Assembly: GCF_002895485.1 (NCBI RefSeq) | Contig: NZ_AZRK01000045.1 | Coordinates: forward strand, 1 to 43,241 | DNA length: 43,241 nucleotides | Direction: 5' to 3' | Source: Petrotoga sp. 9PWA.NaAc.5.4 | GTDB lineage: Bacteria; Thermotogota; Thermotogae; Petrotogales; Petrotogaceae | Part shown: piece after piece, positions 26,052 through 34,226 of the stretch | Layout of the letters: each line of letters starts with the position of its first letter | Numbering within the stretch: position 1 is the stretch's first letter | Made by a program: the position numbers and the translations under genes | Notes under the pieces: generated by a model | The model's database searches: none | Told to the model about the DNA's origin: nothing | Seen by the model: the letters and a program-made list of their open reading frames with translations, nothing else

Positions 26052-27461
26052 TTATACCCCCTTAGTTTGTGAATTTTCTTGTTCCTCTTGTGATTCTTCT
26101 ACTTTTTGTAATCCATTTTCTAATTGATTGGAGCTCTTAGATTCTCTTATTTTTTTTATCAATGTTTCCACAAATAAAATAATTAATAATAATATTAGAG
26201 AAACTAAAAAGCCATTTATTGTTCTTAAAATACTTAAATATAAAGGCGTATGTATATGTAAAAAAGTGTTAAGTATAGATACAGGCAAAATTGCTCTAAA
26301 TGTATTCCAAATGAAAGACCTTCCTGGTAACGATGGTGTATAATAAAAGAAGTAAGATATTATCTCTTTAGTCCTTGGTCTTGCAATTAGAACCCTTTCA
26401 AAATAATCTCTTACCTTCCTTTCAAAATTTGTGACAAAAGCCCAATTTGAACTCCTTACTATGTATATTATACCTGCTATTATAACTAACAACAATAGTA
26501 CAATATCTGTTTTTCTAAATCTTATACTTTTAATTTTCTTGAAAGCATTTTTGATATCGCCTTTCTTAAATGTAATTCCTGTAAAGTCTATAAATGCTTT
26601 CAATAAAACCAAAGCCGGCAAAACGACAAGTAAAATTTTTACTCCCCTAACATTATTAAGCTTAAATATCAATAAGTTATTATATCCACTCATAAATACA
26701 AGAATTCCAAATAACAAAGAATAGCTTATAATTTTTAAAAGATTATTTTTGGAAACCCTAAAAAATATAATTATAGAAAATAATGTAGCTGCTATTGTAA
26801 AAGACCAATTATTTAAAAAAATAAAGCACAGAATATATATAATAGCAAACAATGGTACGTACGAAAATAAATTCAAAAATATTAATCCTACCCCAATGCC
26901 TGAAAAAATAAACGTCGGCTCAGAATAATTGATTGAATTAATGTTAACGGGAGTACCTAAATCTTTTTGGATCAAATTAATTAAATTTAACGTTCTGGAA
27001 TGCTCCGGAAATATAAAATACCGTATTTTTCTTTCTTTTAAAGCTCTATGAAACCTTTGAACTATCATTTCATCATCAAACTTATCTATTTCAGCCGCTT
27101 TTATATAATGAGCATACCTCATGTTGTTTAATATATCTTTGTCCAATCGATCTTTAATTTCTGTAAAATATTTATCGAAGTCGGAAAATTCCACAATGAG
27201 CACATATTTATATCTTAAAGTTAAATCTTTTAAAAAAATTATATCTTCCTCAAAACCTTGAGACTGAAAATCTTTTAGTATAGCATGATTCTCATAAGTA
27301 TAATAAAAATACCCATTATTCTCAATTATATGTAACTGACTTTCTATAGGAAGTATCGAATAAGTACTTGAATTTGCAATATCAACATATAGGGAATAAA
27401 AAAAGAAAACTATCGAAAAAATTATAGAAATTAAAACAACGTACTTTCTTATTTTTCTCAT
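26052..27461 (-). CDS. DUF5693-like polytopic membrane protein
   Basis: A 469-residue protein with an N-terminal signal-anchor helix, a soluble region (about 35-180) and then eight or more membrane helices. The soluble part contains MIVQRFHRALKERKIRYFIF near residue 133, which resembles the conserved segment of DUF5693 proteins (residues that read roughly 'RFxRAVxERxxRVLY'). I recall that family from Firmicutes near surface-polymer genes; the match is from memory. Function is unknown. The C-terminus is a charged tail. It is the middle gene of a three-gene operon after rluD. Confidence 0.65.
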   Translation of the reverse strand: MRKIRKYVVLISIIFSIVFFFYSLYVDIANSSTYSILPIESQLHIIENNGYFYYTYENHAILKDFQSQGFEEDIIFLKDLTLRYKYVLIVEFSDFDKYFTEIKDRLDKDILNNMRYAHYIKAAEIDKFDDEMIVQRFHRALKERKIRYFIFPEHSRTLNLINLIQKDLGTPVNINSINYSEPTFIFSGIGVGLIFLNLFSYVPLFAIIYILCFIFLNNWSFTIAATLFSIIIFFRVSKNNLLKIISYSLLFGILVFMSGYNNLLIFKLNNVRGVKILLVVLPALVLLKAFIDFTGITFKKGDIKNAFKKIKSIRFRKTDIVLLLLVIIAGIIYIVRSSNWAFVTNFERKVRDYFERVLIARPRTKEIISYFFYYTPSLPGRSFIWNTFRAILPVSILNTFLHIHTPLYLSILRTINGFLVSLILLLIILFVETLIKKIRESKSSNQLENGLQKVEESQEEQENSQTKGV

Positions 27462-27481
27462 TAAATTATCCCCCTATTCTT

Positions 27482-28384
27482 TTAAGACGATTTTTCTAAC
27501 CTCTCTAAAACTGATTGTAGATCCTCACTAAGCGGGGCACTAAATTCAAAATATTGGCCTTTAAAATTAAAAGAAAGTTTACTCGCATGAAGAAAAAATC
27601 TTCTCAAATTATATTTTTTTCTTAAAATTCTGTTCTGCCCTTTGTTGCCATAAGTATCGTCTCCAGCAATTGGGTAACCAAGATTGGCAAATTGTATTCT
27701 TATTTGATGTTTCCTTCCTGTATGCAATTCTATCTCTACGAGCGTGTAAATCCCTTCCGGTGTTTTATACTTTTTTATTACTTTGTATTCCAAATAAGCC
27801 TCTTTTCCATAAACTGGCGTAGATAAGAATCCTTCTTTTTTCTTCAAGTCTCCAACTAATAAAGATAAATAAAATTTCTTTGACTCTCTACCTTTTATAA
27901 GCTCTGTTAACTCCCTGGCAGTTTGTTTATTTTTAGCTATTATCATAACACCAGAAGTTAGTTTATCTAATCTATGCACTAAATGAGGTTCAAATTGACC
28001 ATCTGAATAATACATAACACCTTCAATTATGGTTGCCATTTCTTCTTGGGCTCCAGGATGCACTGACACCTTAGCTGGTTTATTTATTACCAAAAATTCA
28101 TTGTCTTCATATATTATGTCAAAATCAACATGTCTTGCTTTCAAAGACGGTTCCGCAGGCCTTTTTATATCTTCTAACTTTTCATCGTTTAAAATTATCT
28201 TGACTCGATCTCCAATATTTAGAGAGTAATTGTTATGCTTTATCCTTTTTCCATTAACTCTTACAAAACCTCTTCTTATAAGGCTATAAATAGCTCCCAA
28301 TTTTATGTCTGGATAATTTTTTCGTATAAAGGTATCTAACCTTGAATAATAATTTTTTTCATTTACAACGGTTTCTTTTTCCAA
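27482..28384 (-). CDS. RluA/RluD-family pseudouridine synthase
   Basis: A 300-residue pseudouridine synthase. An S4 RNA-binding domain lies at residues about 13-65. The catalytic domain has Asp140 in HRLDKLTSG and the downstream HTGRKHQIRIQFANLGYPIAGDD block, both diagnostic of the RluA family. It modifies uridines in large-subunit rRNA or tRNA; the exact site cannot be read from sequence. It begins with TTG, with GGAGG 12 nt upstream. Repeat copy I lies just upstream. It heads a three-gene operon with two membrane proteins, spaced 20 and 2 nt. Confidence 0.92.
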   Translation of the reverse strand: MEKETVVNEKNYYSRLDTFIRKNYPDIKLGAIYSLIRRGFVRVNGKRIKHNNYSLNIGDRVKIILNDEKLEDIKRPAEPSLKARHVDFDIIYEDNEFLVINKPAKVSVHPGAQEEMATIIEGVMYYSDGQFEPHLVHRLDKLTSGVMIIAKNKQTARELTELIKGRESKKFYLSLLVGDLKKKEGFLSTPVYGKEAYLEYKVIKKYKTPEGIYTLVEIELHTGRKHQIRIQFANLGYPIAGDDTYGNKGQNRILRKKYNLRRFFLHASKLSFNFKGQYFEFSAPLSEDLQSVLERLEKSS

Positions 28385-28431
28385 TTAAATTTAATCCTCC
28401 CAAAAATTAGAATTTTATTCCCTTTAGAAAT

Positions 28432-28579
28432 TCTAAAACTTAAGTTTTATTAATATTTTTGTTAACTACTATTCCTTTAACTTCTTCGCTGCTTGCAACG
28501 AAAAAAAAGGGAGGGCTCCGTCCTGCACCTATTTTAAATTCAAATACCTATTTTCTAAAAAAATTATCATTTCTAAAGT
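28432..28579 (-). repeat. Shortened element, copy I (faces rluD)
   Basis: Inverted ends CTTTAGAAATTC and ATTTCTAAAG are intact, but the unit is only about 148 bp and the core is changed to GGGCTCCGTCCTGCACC, with part of the middle missing. It starts about 48 nt upstream of the rluD start. Confidence 0.8.
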
Positions 28580-28650
28580 CCTTAATTATAATTACATCCA
28601 CTTTCTTTGTTTTTATTATAACACTTTTTATATAGAAAATTATAAAGTAA

Positions 28651-28675
28651 AATTCCCCTTCACAGAAGGGGAATT
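28651..28675. other. Perfect inverted repeat between divergent genes
   Basis: AATTCCCCTTC / GAAGGGGAATT, an 11-bp stem with a 3-nt loop, lying between divergent rluD and the GNAT gene. The minus strand continues with UUUUACUUUAU and could be a weak terminator; the plus strand has no U-tract. No gene would end here, so it could also be an operator or a small-RNA end. A TATAAT is found on the minus strand at 28726-28721 without a good -35. Confidence 0.4.
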
Positions 28676-28757
28676 AAAACCTGCCACATCTCTCAAGAGT
28701 TTAATTAAAAATAAAATTTTATTATAATTTAAAATTGAGGTAAAATATTGATAAAGG

Positions 28758-29360
28758 ATGATTCGAATTATGGATATAAAAAAAGCAACTATTAGTGATA
28801 ATAAGAATTTTGTCGAACTTTTTCTAATCTCTGCCCCATTTTTTCCGTTGATTTTTGGTCAAAATACAAAGAAAACGCTAAATAATTTATTTGTAACTAA
28901 AAGCAATCTTTTTAGTTACCAACATGTTTGTTTCGCAAAGAAAGAGGAAGAAACCCTTGGAATGATATTATGCTATAATTGGGAAACAAAAAATAGAGAA
29001 AATCTAAGGACTGGGCATCTTATGTTTAAAAACTTAGGAATTATTTTTTTCAAAAGTATAATTCCACTGGTTAAACTAAATAAAGTTATCGGGAAGATAA
29101 GTAAGGAAGATTTTTATATCAGCAACATAGCGATTTATGATTTATTTAGAGGGTTAGGTACGGGCAAGCAATTAATTTTTAAAGCGGAAGAAACTGCAAG
29201 AAAATCTGGAAGCAAAAACGTTATTTTAGATGTTGAAAAGGAAAACATAAAAGCTATTAATTTTTATAACAACATAGGATTTAGAAAAATAACTGAATCA
29301 ACTATAAAAACTCGGAATTGTATTCTGAGTTTTTATAGGATGAAAAAACAATTAATTTAG
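28758..29360 (+). CDS. GNAT-family N-acetyltransferase
   Basis: A 200-residue GNAT protein. The acetyl-CoA binding motif A is seen as ISNIAIYDLFRGLGTGKQLI near residue 112, followed by the beta-5/alpha-4 region NVILDVEKENIKAINFYNNIGF. The N-terminal part, TISDNKNFVEL, is typical of a small acetyltransferase. The acceptor is unknown. The start could be the ATG at 28758 or the one 12 nt later at 28770, where AAAGGATG has better spacing. It lies alone upstream of repeat copy J and lpdA. Confidence 0.82.
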   Translation: MIRIMDIKKATISDNKNFVELFLISAPFFPLIFGQNTKKTLNNLFVTKSNLFSYQHVCFAKKEEETLGMILCYNWETKNRENLRTGHLMFKNLGIIFFKSIIPLVKLNKVIGKISKEDFYISNIAIYDLFRGLGTGKQLIFKAEETARKSGSKNVILDVEKENIKAINFYNNIGFRKITESTIKTRNCILSFYRMKKQLI

Positions 29361-29563
29361 GTATTTTAGAAATGAGAATTTTCAGAAAACAAGCATTTGA
29401 ATTTAAAACGGGTCCAGGGCGGAGCCCTTCACCTCTCTTTCGCTACACGTAGCGAGAAGGTTAAAGGAATAGAGAATAGCTCAAAATTAGAATTGTGGAG
29501 GTATTTTATAAAAAGTTAAACGCTAAACTATTGATAAAATATGAATTTTATAATTTCTAAAGT
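29361..29563 (+). repeat. Element, copy J (faces lpdA)
   Basis: Single unit in plus orientation with ends TTTAGAAAT and AATTTCTAAAGT. The core is GGTCCAGGGCGGAGCCC. It contains a perfect hairpin CGCTAC / GTAGCG at 29441-29454, a compensatory variant of the CGGTAC / GTACCG stem of copy K. It occupies almost the whole gap between the GNAT stop and the lpdA ribosome-binding site. Confidence 0.85.
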
Positions 29564-29595
29564 GAGTAAATTTTAAAAAAGAGGAGGAAGCGTAG

Positions 29596-30951
29596 ATGTA
29601 TGATAGCGTAATAATCGGATCAGGACCTGGAGGTTATGTTTCAGCAATAAGATTATCACAATTAGGCAAAAAAGTCGCGGTTATTGAAAAAGAAGATTTA
29701 GGCGGAACGTGTACTAATAAAGGATGTATCCCTACCAAAGCTTTATTAACTTCTGCCCATTTATATGAGAAAATCAATACAGAAGCTAAAAAATTTGGAG
29801 TAAAGGTTGAAAATATTGATTATGATTTAAAAGAAATAATCAAACACATGAACAAAGTAGTTTTGCAGTCCAGAAAAGGTATAGAATATTTATTTAAGAA
29901 AAATAACGTAGATTTAATCAAAGGTGTTGCTGAGATTATCGATAAAAATCACATTAAAGTCTTAAATCAAACAATAGAAACAAAGTATATTATTTTAGCT
30001 CATGGATCTCAACCTGTAATTTTTACTCCTTTTGATAAAATAGAAGGTATCTGGACAAGCGACGACGTTTTTAAAATGACAGAACTTCCAGATTCAATTT
30101 TAATAGTCGGGGGAGGAGTTATCGGAATAGAAATAGCTACTCTTTTTTCTAATCTTGGCAAAAAAGTTTACATAGTTGAGTTGTTGGATCATATTCTACC
30201 AAATGAAGATCCAGATGTTGCAGAAGTTGCCAAAAAATCTTTAATGAAAAAAGGTGTAGAAATATTTGAAAAGTACAAAGTAACTAATGTAACAAAAAAC
30301 AAAGAATCCTACATATCTAAAGTAGAAAAAGATGATGAAAGTAAAGAAATAGAAAGCTCAAAAGTATTGATTGCAGTCGGTAGAAGACCTCTCATCCCTA
30401 AGGATATCAAAGAATTGGGTGTTACTATTGAAAAAGGAGTAAAAACCGATCTATCAATGAAAACAAATATAGAAAATGTGTACGCTATTGGAGACATAAG
30501 AGCACATATAATGTTGGCACATGTTGCAATGTACGAGGGGATAGTAGCTGCTCATAATATTGCAGGTGAGAGTAAAAAAATGGATTATAGCGCAGTTCCT
30601 AACGTTATATTTTCAAACCCAGAAATAGCAACAGTTGGGTTGAAAGAAAAAGATGTTGATTTAGAAAAAGTAATTATATCAAAATTCCCAGTATCTGCCA
30701 ACGCCAGAGCCAGAACAATGGAAGAAAGAGAAGGATTTGTAAAAATAATCGCTGACAAAGAAACCAAAAAAGTTTTAGGTGCATCAATTGTTTCACCCAA
30801 CGCTACCGATATGATTATGGAAGGTGTCTTGGCAATAAAATACGGAATGACCGCATCTCAATTAGTAGATTCTATTCATCCACATCCAACTTTAACAGAA
30901 AGCATTTTAGGAGCTGAAGAAGGTATAGAAGGACTGACAATACATATTTAA
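29596..30951 (+). CDS. lpdA: Dihydrolipoyl dehydrogenase
   Basis: A 451-residue FAD-dependent dihydrolipoyl dehydrogenase (E3). FAD-binding IIGSGPGGY is at residues 6-14, the redox disulfide Cys39/Cys44 is in GGTCTNKGC, and NAD-binding GGGVIGIEIATL is near 172. The second FAD motif, VYAIGDI, is near 294, and the active-site His430/Glu435 pair is in HPHPTLTES near the C-terminus. It reoxidises lipoyl groups; the only lipoyl protein in this window is GcvH, so glycine cleavage is the likely partner. No E1/E2 genes of a keto-acid dehydrogenase are adjacent. The ribosome-binding site is GAGGAGG. Confidence 0.94.
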   Translation: MYDSVIIGSGPGGYVSAIRLSQLGKKVAVIEKEDLGGTCTNKGCIPTKALLTSAHLYEKINTEAKKFGVKVENIDYDLKEIIKHMNKVVLQSRKGIEYLFKKNNVDLIKGVAEIIDKNHIKVLNQTIETKYIILAHGSQPVIFTPFDKIEGIWTSDDVFKMTELPDSILIVGGGVIGIEIATLFSNLGKKVYIVELLDHILPNEDPDVAEVAKKSLMKKGVEIFEKYKVTNVTKNKESYISKVEKDDESKEIESSKVLIAVGRRPLIPKDIKELGVTIEKGVKTDLSMKTNIENVYAIGDIRAHIMLAHVAMYEGIVAAHNIAGESKKMDYSAVPNVIFSNPEIATVGLKEKDVDLEKVIISKFPVSANARARTMEEREGFVKIIADKETKKVLGASIVSPNATDMIMEGVLAIKYGMTASQLVDSIHPHPTLTESILGAEEGIEGLTIHI

Positions 30952-30976
30952 AAAATCCCGCTTTTAGCGGGATTTT
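30952..30976. terminator. Bidirectional terminator between lpdA and araM
   Basis: AAAATCCCGC / GCGGGATTTT with a 5-nt loop and A/T flanks on both sides, immediately after the lpdA stop codon. It can also end the araM-side transcript of the arabinose operon. Confidence 0.85.
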
Positions 30977-31042
30977 AGATTTAATATATTTGATTTTTCA
31001 CCTAAAATTTTTTCAATCTTTATATGAAATAATTACGAAGAA

Positions 31043-32212
31043 TTAAGCATAAAATTTTTCTGTGAGTGTTTTAGCTATTTTTTCCAGTTTATTGTGTTCG
31101 TACGCTAATTGAAGAATAGTATATCTATTTCGAATTTCTCTTGCATGAATTATGCTTTCTCTAAAAAGTTCTTTTGAAATACCTAATTCTTTTGGATCAT
31201 ATGTAGAGCCAACTTTTTTATGAAGCGAAATAAGATATTCAGGGTCTACAGGAGAAATTTCTTTTGGTATGTTATTTTTCATAAGTCTATATATCATCGA
31301 TACAATCACTGTTCCTACACCAACTAAATTTCCGTGTAACGGATGAGGTTTGTTTTTTGAAATAGCTTCTATTTCCCAAAAGTGTGCGATATGATGTTCG
31401 GCACCTGATGCGGGTCTTGAATTCCCCACAAAACTTATCGCTATACCTGAAATTATAAGGGCTTCGGTTAAATGTTTGATAACTTCTTCGCTTCTTCGAC
31501 TTATTTTTTCCGCATTTTCGACACACATATTCCTTGCTTTTTCAACAAGTTTTACCGTTGTTTCACAGTAATATTCGTTATTAACATACTTTGAAAGTTC
31601 CCAATCAGTTAAAGAAGTGTATTTACCTAAAATATCTCCAAATCCTGCGTGTATCATATCTAAAGGAGCTTTTCTTAAAATTTCAGTATCAGCTATGATA
31701 GATTTTGGATAGGTAGCTTCAAAAGTTTTCTTAAATTTTTCAACAATTAAAGGAGATACAGTAGAAGCATAACCATCCATTGAAGGAGCAGTAGCAAAAA
31801 TTATATACGGTACATTTGTTTTATAACTCAAAAACCTGCAAAGATCGTTTATAGTTCCAGAACCAACCGCAATTATTAGAGATGCATTTTTAGGAATTTC
31901 TATCAATAGTCTTCCAACACTTTCTTCATTTGGGATTAAAGGGTTTGAACCTTGAAATATATATTCGGTTATATTATAGTTTTCTTCTCTTAAGACTTTT
32001 AACAAATTTTCTCCACAAGCCTTGTAAGTGTTGTTATCAGCTACAAAAAACAAATTCTCTTTGTTGATCATCTCAAAAATTTTAGTTTTATTTTTTGTTA
32101 CTTCTTTTTGCACAACAATATTTTCTATATTTACTTTATGATTTTTGCCACATTCACATAAAAAATTTAAATTTGCCATTTTTTCTATTTCTAAGTTTAA
32201 AAGATCTAACAT
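31043..32212 (-). CDS. araM: sn-Glycerol-1-phosphate dehydrogenase (AraM/EgsA type)
   Basis: A 389-residue iron-containing alcohol-dehydrogenase-fold protein of the AraM family. The nucleotide-binding segment LIIAVGSGTINDLCRFLSY lies near residue 112, FATAPSMDGYAS near 139 and the metal-binding block HAGFGDILGKYTSLTDW near 192, with a further histidine in HPLHGNLVG. These enzymes reduce dihydroxyacetone phosphate to glycerol 1-phosphate, the archaeal-type stereoisomer; in Bacillus the araM gene also sits in the arabinose operon. It is the last gene here, 11 nt after araR. Why arabinose operons carry it is not known. Confidence 0.87.
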   Translation of the reverse strand: MLDLLNLEIEKMANLNFLCECGKNHKVNIENIVVQKEVTKNKTKIFEMINKENLFFVADNNTYKACGENLLKVLREENYNITEYIFQGSNPLIPNEESVGRLLIEIPKNASLIIAVGSGTINDLCRFLSYKTNVPYIIFATAPSMDGYASTVSPLIVEKFKKTFEATYPKSIIADTEILRKAPLDMIHAGFGDILGKYTSLTDWELSKYVNNEYYCETTVKLVEKARNMCVENAEKISRRSEEVIKHLTEALIISGIAISFVGNSRPASGAEHHIAHFWEIEAISKNKPHPLHGNLVGVGTVIVSMIYRLMKNNIPKEISPVDPEYLISLHKKVGSTYDPKELGISKELFRESIIHAREIRNRYTILQLAYEHNKLEKIAKTLTEKFYA

Positions 32213-32223
32213 ATATTTTCTCC

Positions 32224-33285
32224 TTAATTTCTTTTTAACAAACTGTTTCTTTCAATAAATTCGGCTTTTTCAACTACTTTTTCAGCTTTACCGTTGTTAT
32301 TATCTTCTATCATTTTTAACAACATTTGTGCAGCTTTTTCTCCAAACTGCTGTTTGGGATGTCTAAAAGTAGATAATTCTAAAGCTTGCGCAAAATCCGC
32401 ATCATCGAATCCTATTAGAGAAATATCTTTAGGTATCTCCAATCTTAATTTTTTTGATGCGATCACTACTTGCATTGCTACAAGATCGTTAGAACAAAAG
32501 ATAGCTGTAGGAATGTTATCTTTTGGTAAACTGAGAAGTGAAAGTATTAAATTTAAAACGGTATCTGAAGTCTCTTGACTATGAAAAGGTATTTCATACA
32601 GGATCAATTTTTTATTTTCTTTGACTTTGTCTATAAATCCTTCCGCTCTTTCTACAGCGGCCTTATGAACAGCCTTATATATGACTGCTAACCTTTTATG
32701 GCCAAGTTCTATATACTTTTCTGCTGCAAAAGCTCCACATTCGTAATCATTTAAAACAAGAGTTCCAGCATGTGGAATGTCAAGATCACTGTTAATTATT
32801 ATTGTTGGTATATCTTTGCTTATTTCCTTTAAAAGGTTTGTGTTTGCTTGTTTTGTAGCACTTACAACCGGATCTACTATTAATCCTTTTACTCCTTGAT
32901 CTACCCACCTTTCCAGTATTTCTTTTTCCAAAATGGGATCATTTTTAGCGTTCCCAATAAATGACTTATACCTCGTATTTTTTAGTTTTTCTTCTGTTCC
33001 CATAACAATGAATGGAAATATATAATCAGTTAGAGACTGTGTCAGTATGCCAATATTCTCTTTGTCCTTTTTTACAGATTTAACGTATGTACCGCTTCCC
33101 CTTCTGGTTAGCAAATATCCTTCTTTTTCTAATTCAAATAATGCCTTTCTAACAGTTTGTCTACTGACAGAAAAATATTCGGCAAGTTGATTTTCTGAAA
33201 GTAATTTATCTCCTTTTTTTAAATCTCCGCTTTTCATTTGGTCTAAGATATATTCTTTTATAATAGACTGCTTAGTCTTCTTCAA
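32224..33285 (-). CDS. araR: AraR-type GntR/LacI chimeric transcriptional regulator
   Basis: A 353-residue regulator with an N-terminal GntR winged helix (about residues 1-70, including YFSVSRQTVRKALFELEKEGYLLTRRGSGTYV) and a C-terminal LacI-type periplasmic-binding-like effector domain (ENIGILTQSLTDYIFPF through PTAIFCSNDLVAM and SLIGFDDADFA). This combination is the AraR architecture, which represses arabinose genes and is released by L-arabinose. It is inside the operon it probably controls. I do not find a convincing AraR-type palindrome just upstream of the GH51 gene. It lies 17 nt after the activase stop. Confidence 0.88.
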   Translation of the reverse strand: MKKTKQSIIKEYILDQMKSGDLKKGDKLLSENQLAEYFSVSRQTVRKALFELEKEGYLLTRRGSGTYVKSVKKDKENIGILTQSLTDYIFPFIVMGTEEKLKNTRYKSFIGNAKNDPILEKEILERWVDQGVKGLIVDPVVSATKQANTNLLKEISKDIPTIIINSDLDIPHAGTLVLNDYECGAFAAEKYIELGHKRLAVIYKAVHKAAVERAEGFIDKVKENKKLILYEIPFHSQETSDTVLNLILSLLSLPKDNIPTAIFCSNDLVAMQVVIASKKLRLEIPKDISLIGFDDADFAQALELSTFRHPKQQFGEKAAQMLLKMIEDNNNGKAEKVVEKAEFIERNSLLKRN

Positions 33286-33302
33286 TTTTTATGCCTCCAT
33301 GC

Positions 33303-34226
33303 TTAATTCATTTTTACAATATAACCATTTTTTTCGAATTTCTCTTTAATTTCAAGCAATCTCTCATTAGTTGGAGATTCGCTGTTCTTTATTTTATACT
33401 CTTTATCTAATCTGTAATACTTCTCACTTACATCATGAAAAGGCATTAAATCAATCTCTTTGATACCTTTCAATGAAGAAATGAAATCTAAAATACCTTC
33501 TACGTTTCTGTTTGTATCGGTAATATTTGGAATAACTGGAAATCTGATTATTATATCTTCAGCTTTTCTTTTATTAGCTAAAAATCTTAAATTATCTAAT
33601 ATTACCATGTTAGAAACTCCTGTGTACTTTATATGTTCGTTTTCATCAATAAGTTTTAGATCGTATAAAAAAAGATCAACATATTCTATAACAGATGCAA
33701 AAACTTTTTTTGATGCAAACCCCGAGGTATCTAAAGTTGTATGAATGCCCTTATTTTTAAATTCTTTTAAAAGTTCTAATAAGAAGGGGTACTGATATAG
33801 AGGTTCTCCCCCAGAAAAAGTAACTCCTCCTTCAGAATTGTCAAAAAATAATATGTCTTTTTCTACTTCTGATGTTACTTCATTAACTGTCTTCATTTCT
33901 CCTACCATTTTTAAAGCAGTTGTAGGGCAAGAAGAAGAGCAATTTCCACAAAGCGTACATAACTCTCTTTTTATTTTTGGACTTTCATCAAATTCTATCA
34001 CATTTTCTGGACACACTTCATAACAGGTGCCACAATGCATGCATTGGTATTCAAAATACATTAATTCTTCGTGGTATTCAATTCCTTCAGGATTATGACA
34101 CCACCAACAGTTCAACGGGCATCCTTTAAAAAAGATAGTCGTTCTTATCCCCGGCCCATCATGTATAGCATACCTTTTTATATCAAATATTAATCCTGGT
34201 TTTTCACTGATATTAGATTTCTTCAT
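33303..34226 (-). CDS. Glycyl-radical enzyme activase (radical SAM)
   Basis: A 307-residue radical SAM activase. The SAM-binding cluster CxxxCxxC is Cys36, Cys40 and Cys43 in FFKGCPLNCWWCHNP. Two extra ferredoxin-type clusters follow: Cys62/65/68/72 and Cys90/93/96/100. The GGEP SAM motif is near residue 137. The extra clusters are typical of activases for dehydratase/decarboxylase-type glycyl radical enzymes rather than pyruvate formate-lyase activase. Its start overlaps the end of the glycyl radical enzyme by 14 nt, so it must be the dedicated partner installing the glycine radical. Confidence 0.94.
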   Translation of the reverse strand: MKKSNISEKPGLIFDIKRYAIHDGPGIRTTIFFKGCPLNCWWCHNPEGIEYHEELMYFEYQCMHCGTCYEVCPENVIEFDESPKIKRELCTLCGNCSSSCPTTALKMVGEMKTVNEVTSEVEKDILFFDNSEGGVTFSGGEPLYQYPFLLELLKEFKNKGIHTTLDTSGFASKKVFASVIEYVDLFLYDLKLIDENEHIKYTGVSNMVILDNLRFLANKRKAEDIIIRFPVIPNITDTNRNVEGILDFISSLKGIKEIDLMPFHDVSEKYYRLDKEYKIKNSESPTNERLLEIKEKFEKNGYIVKMN

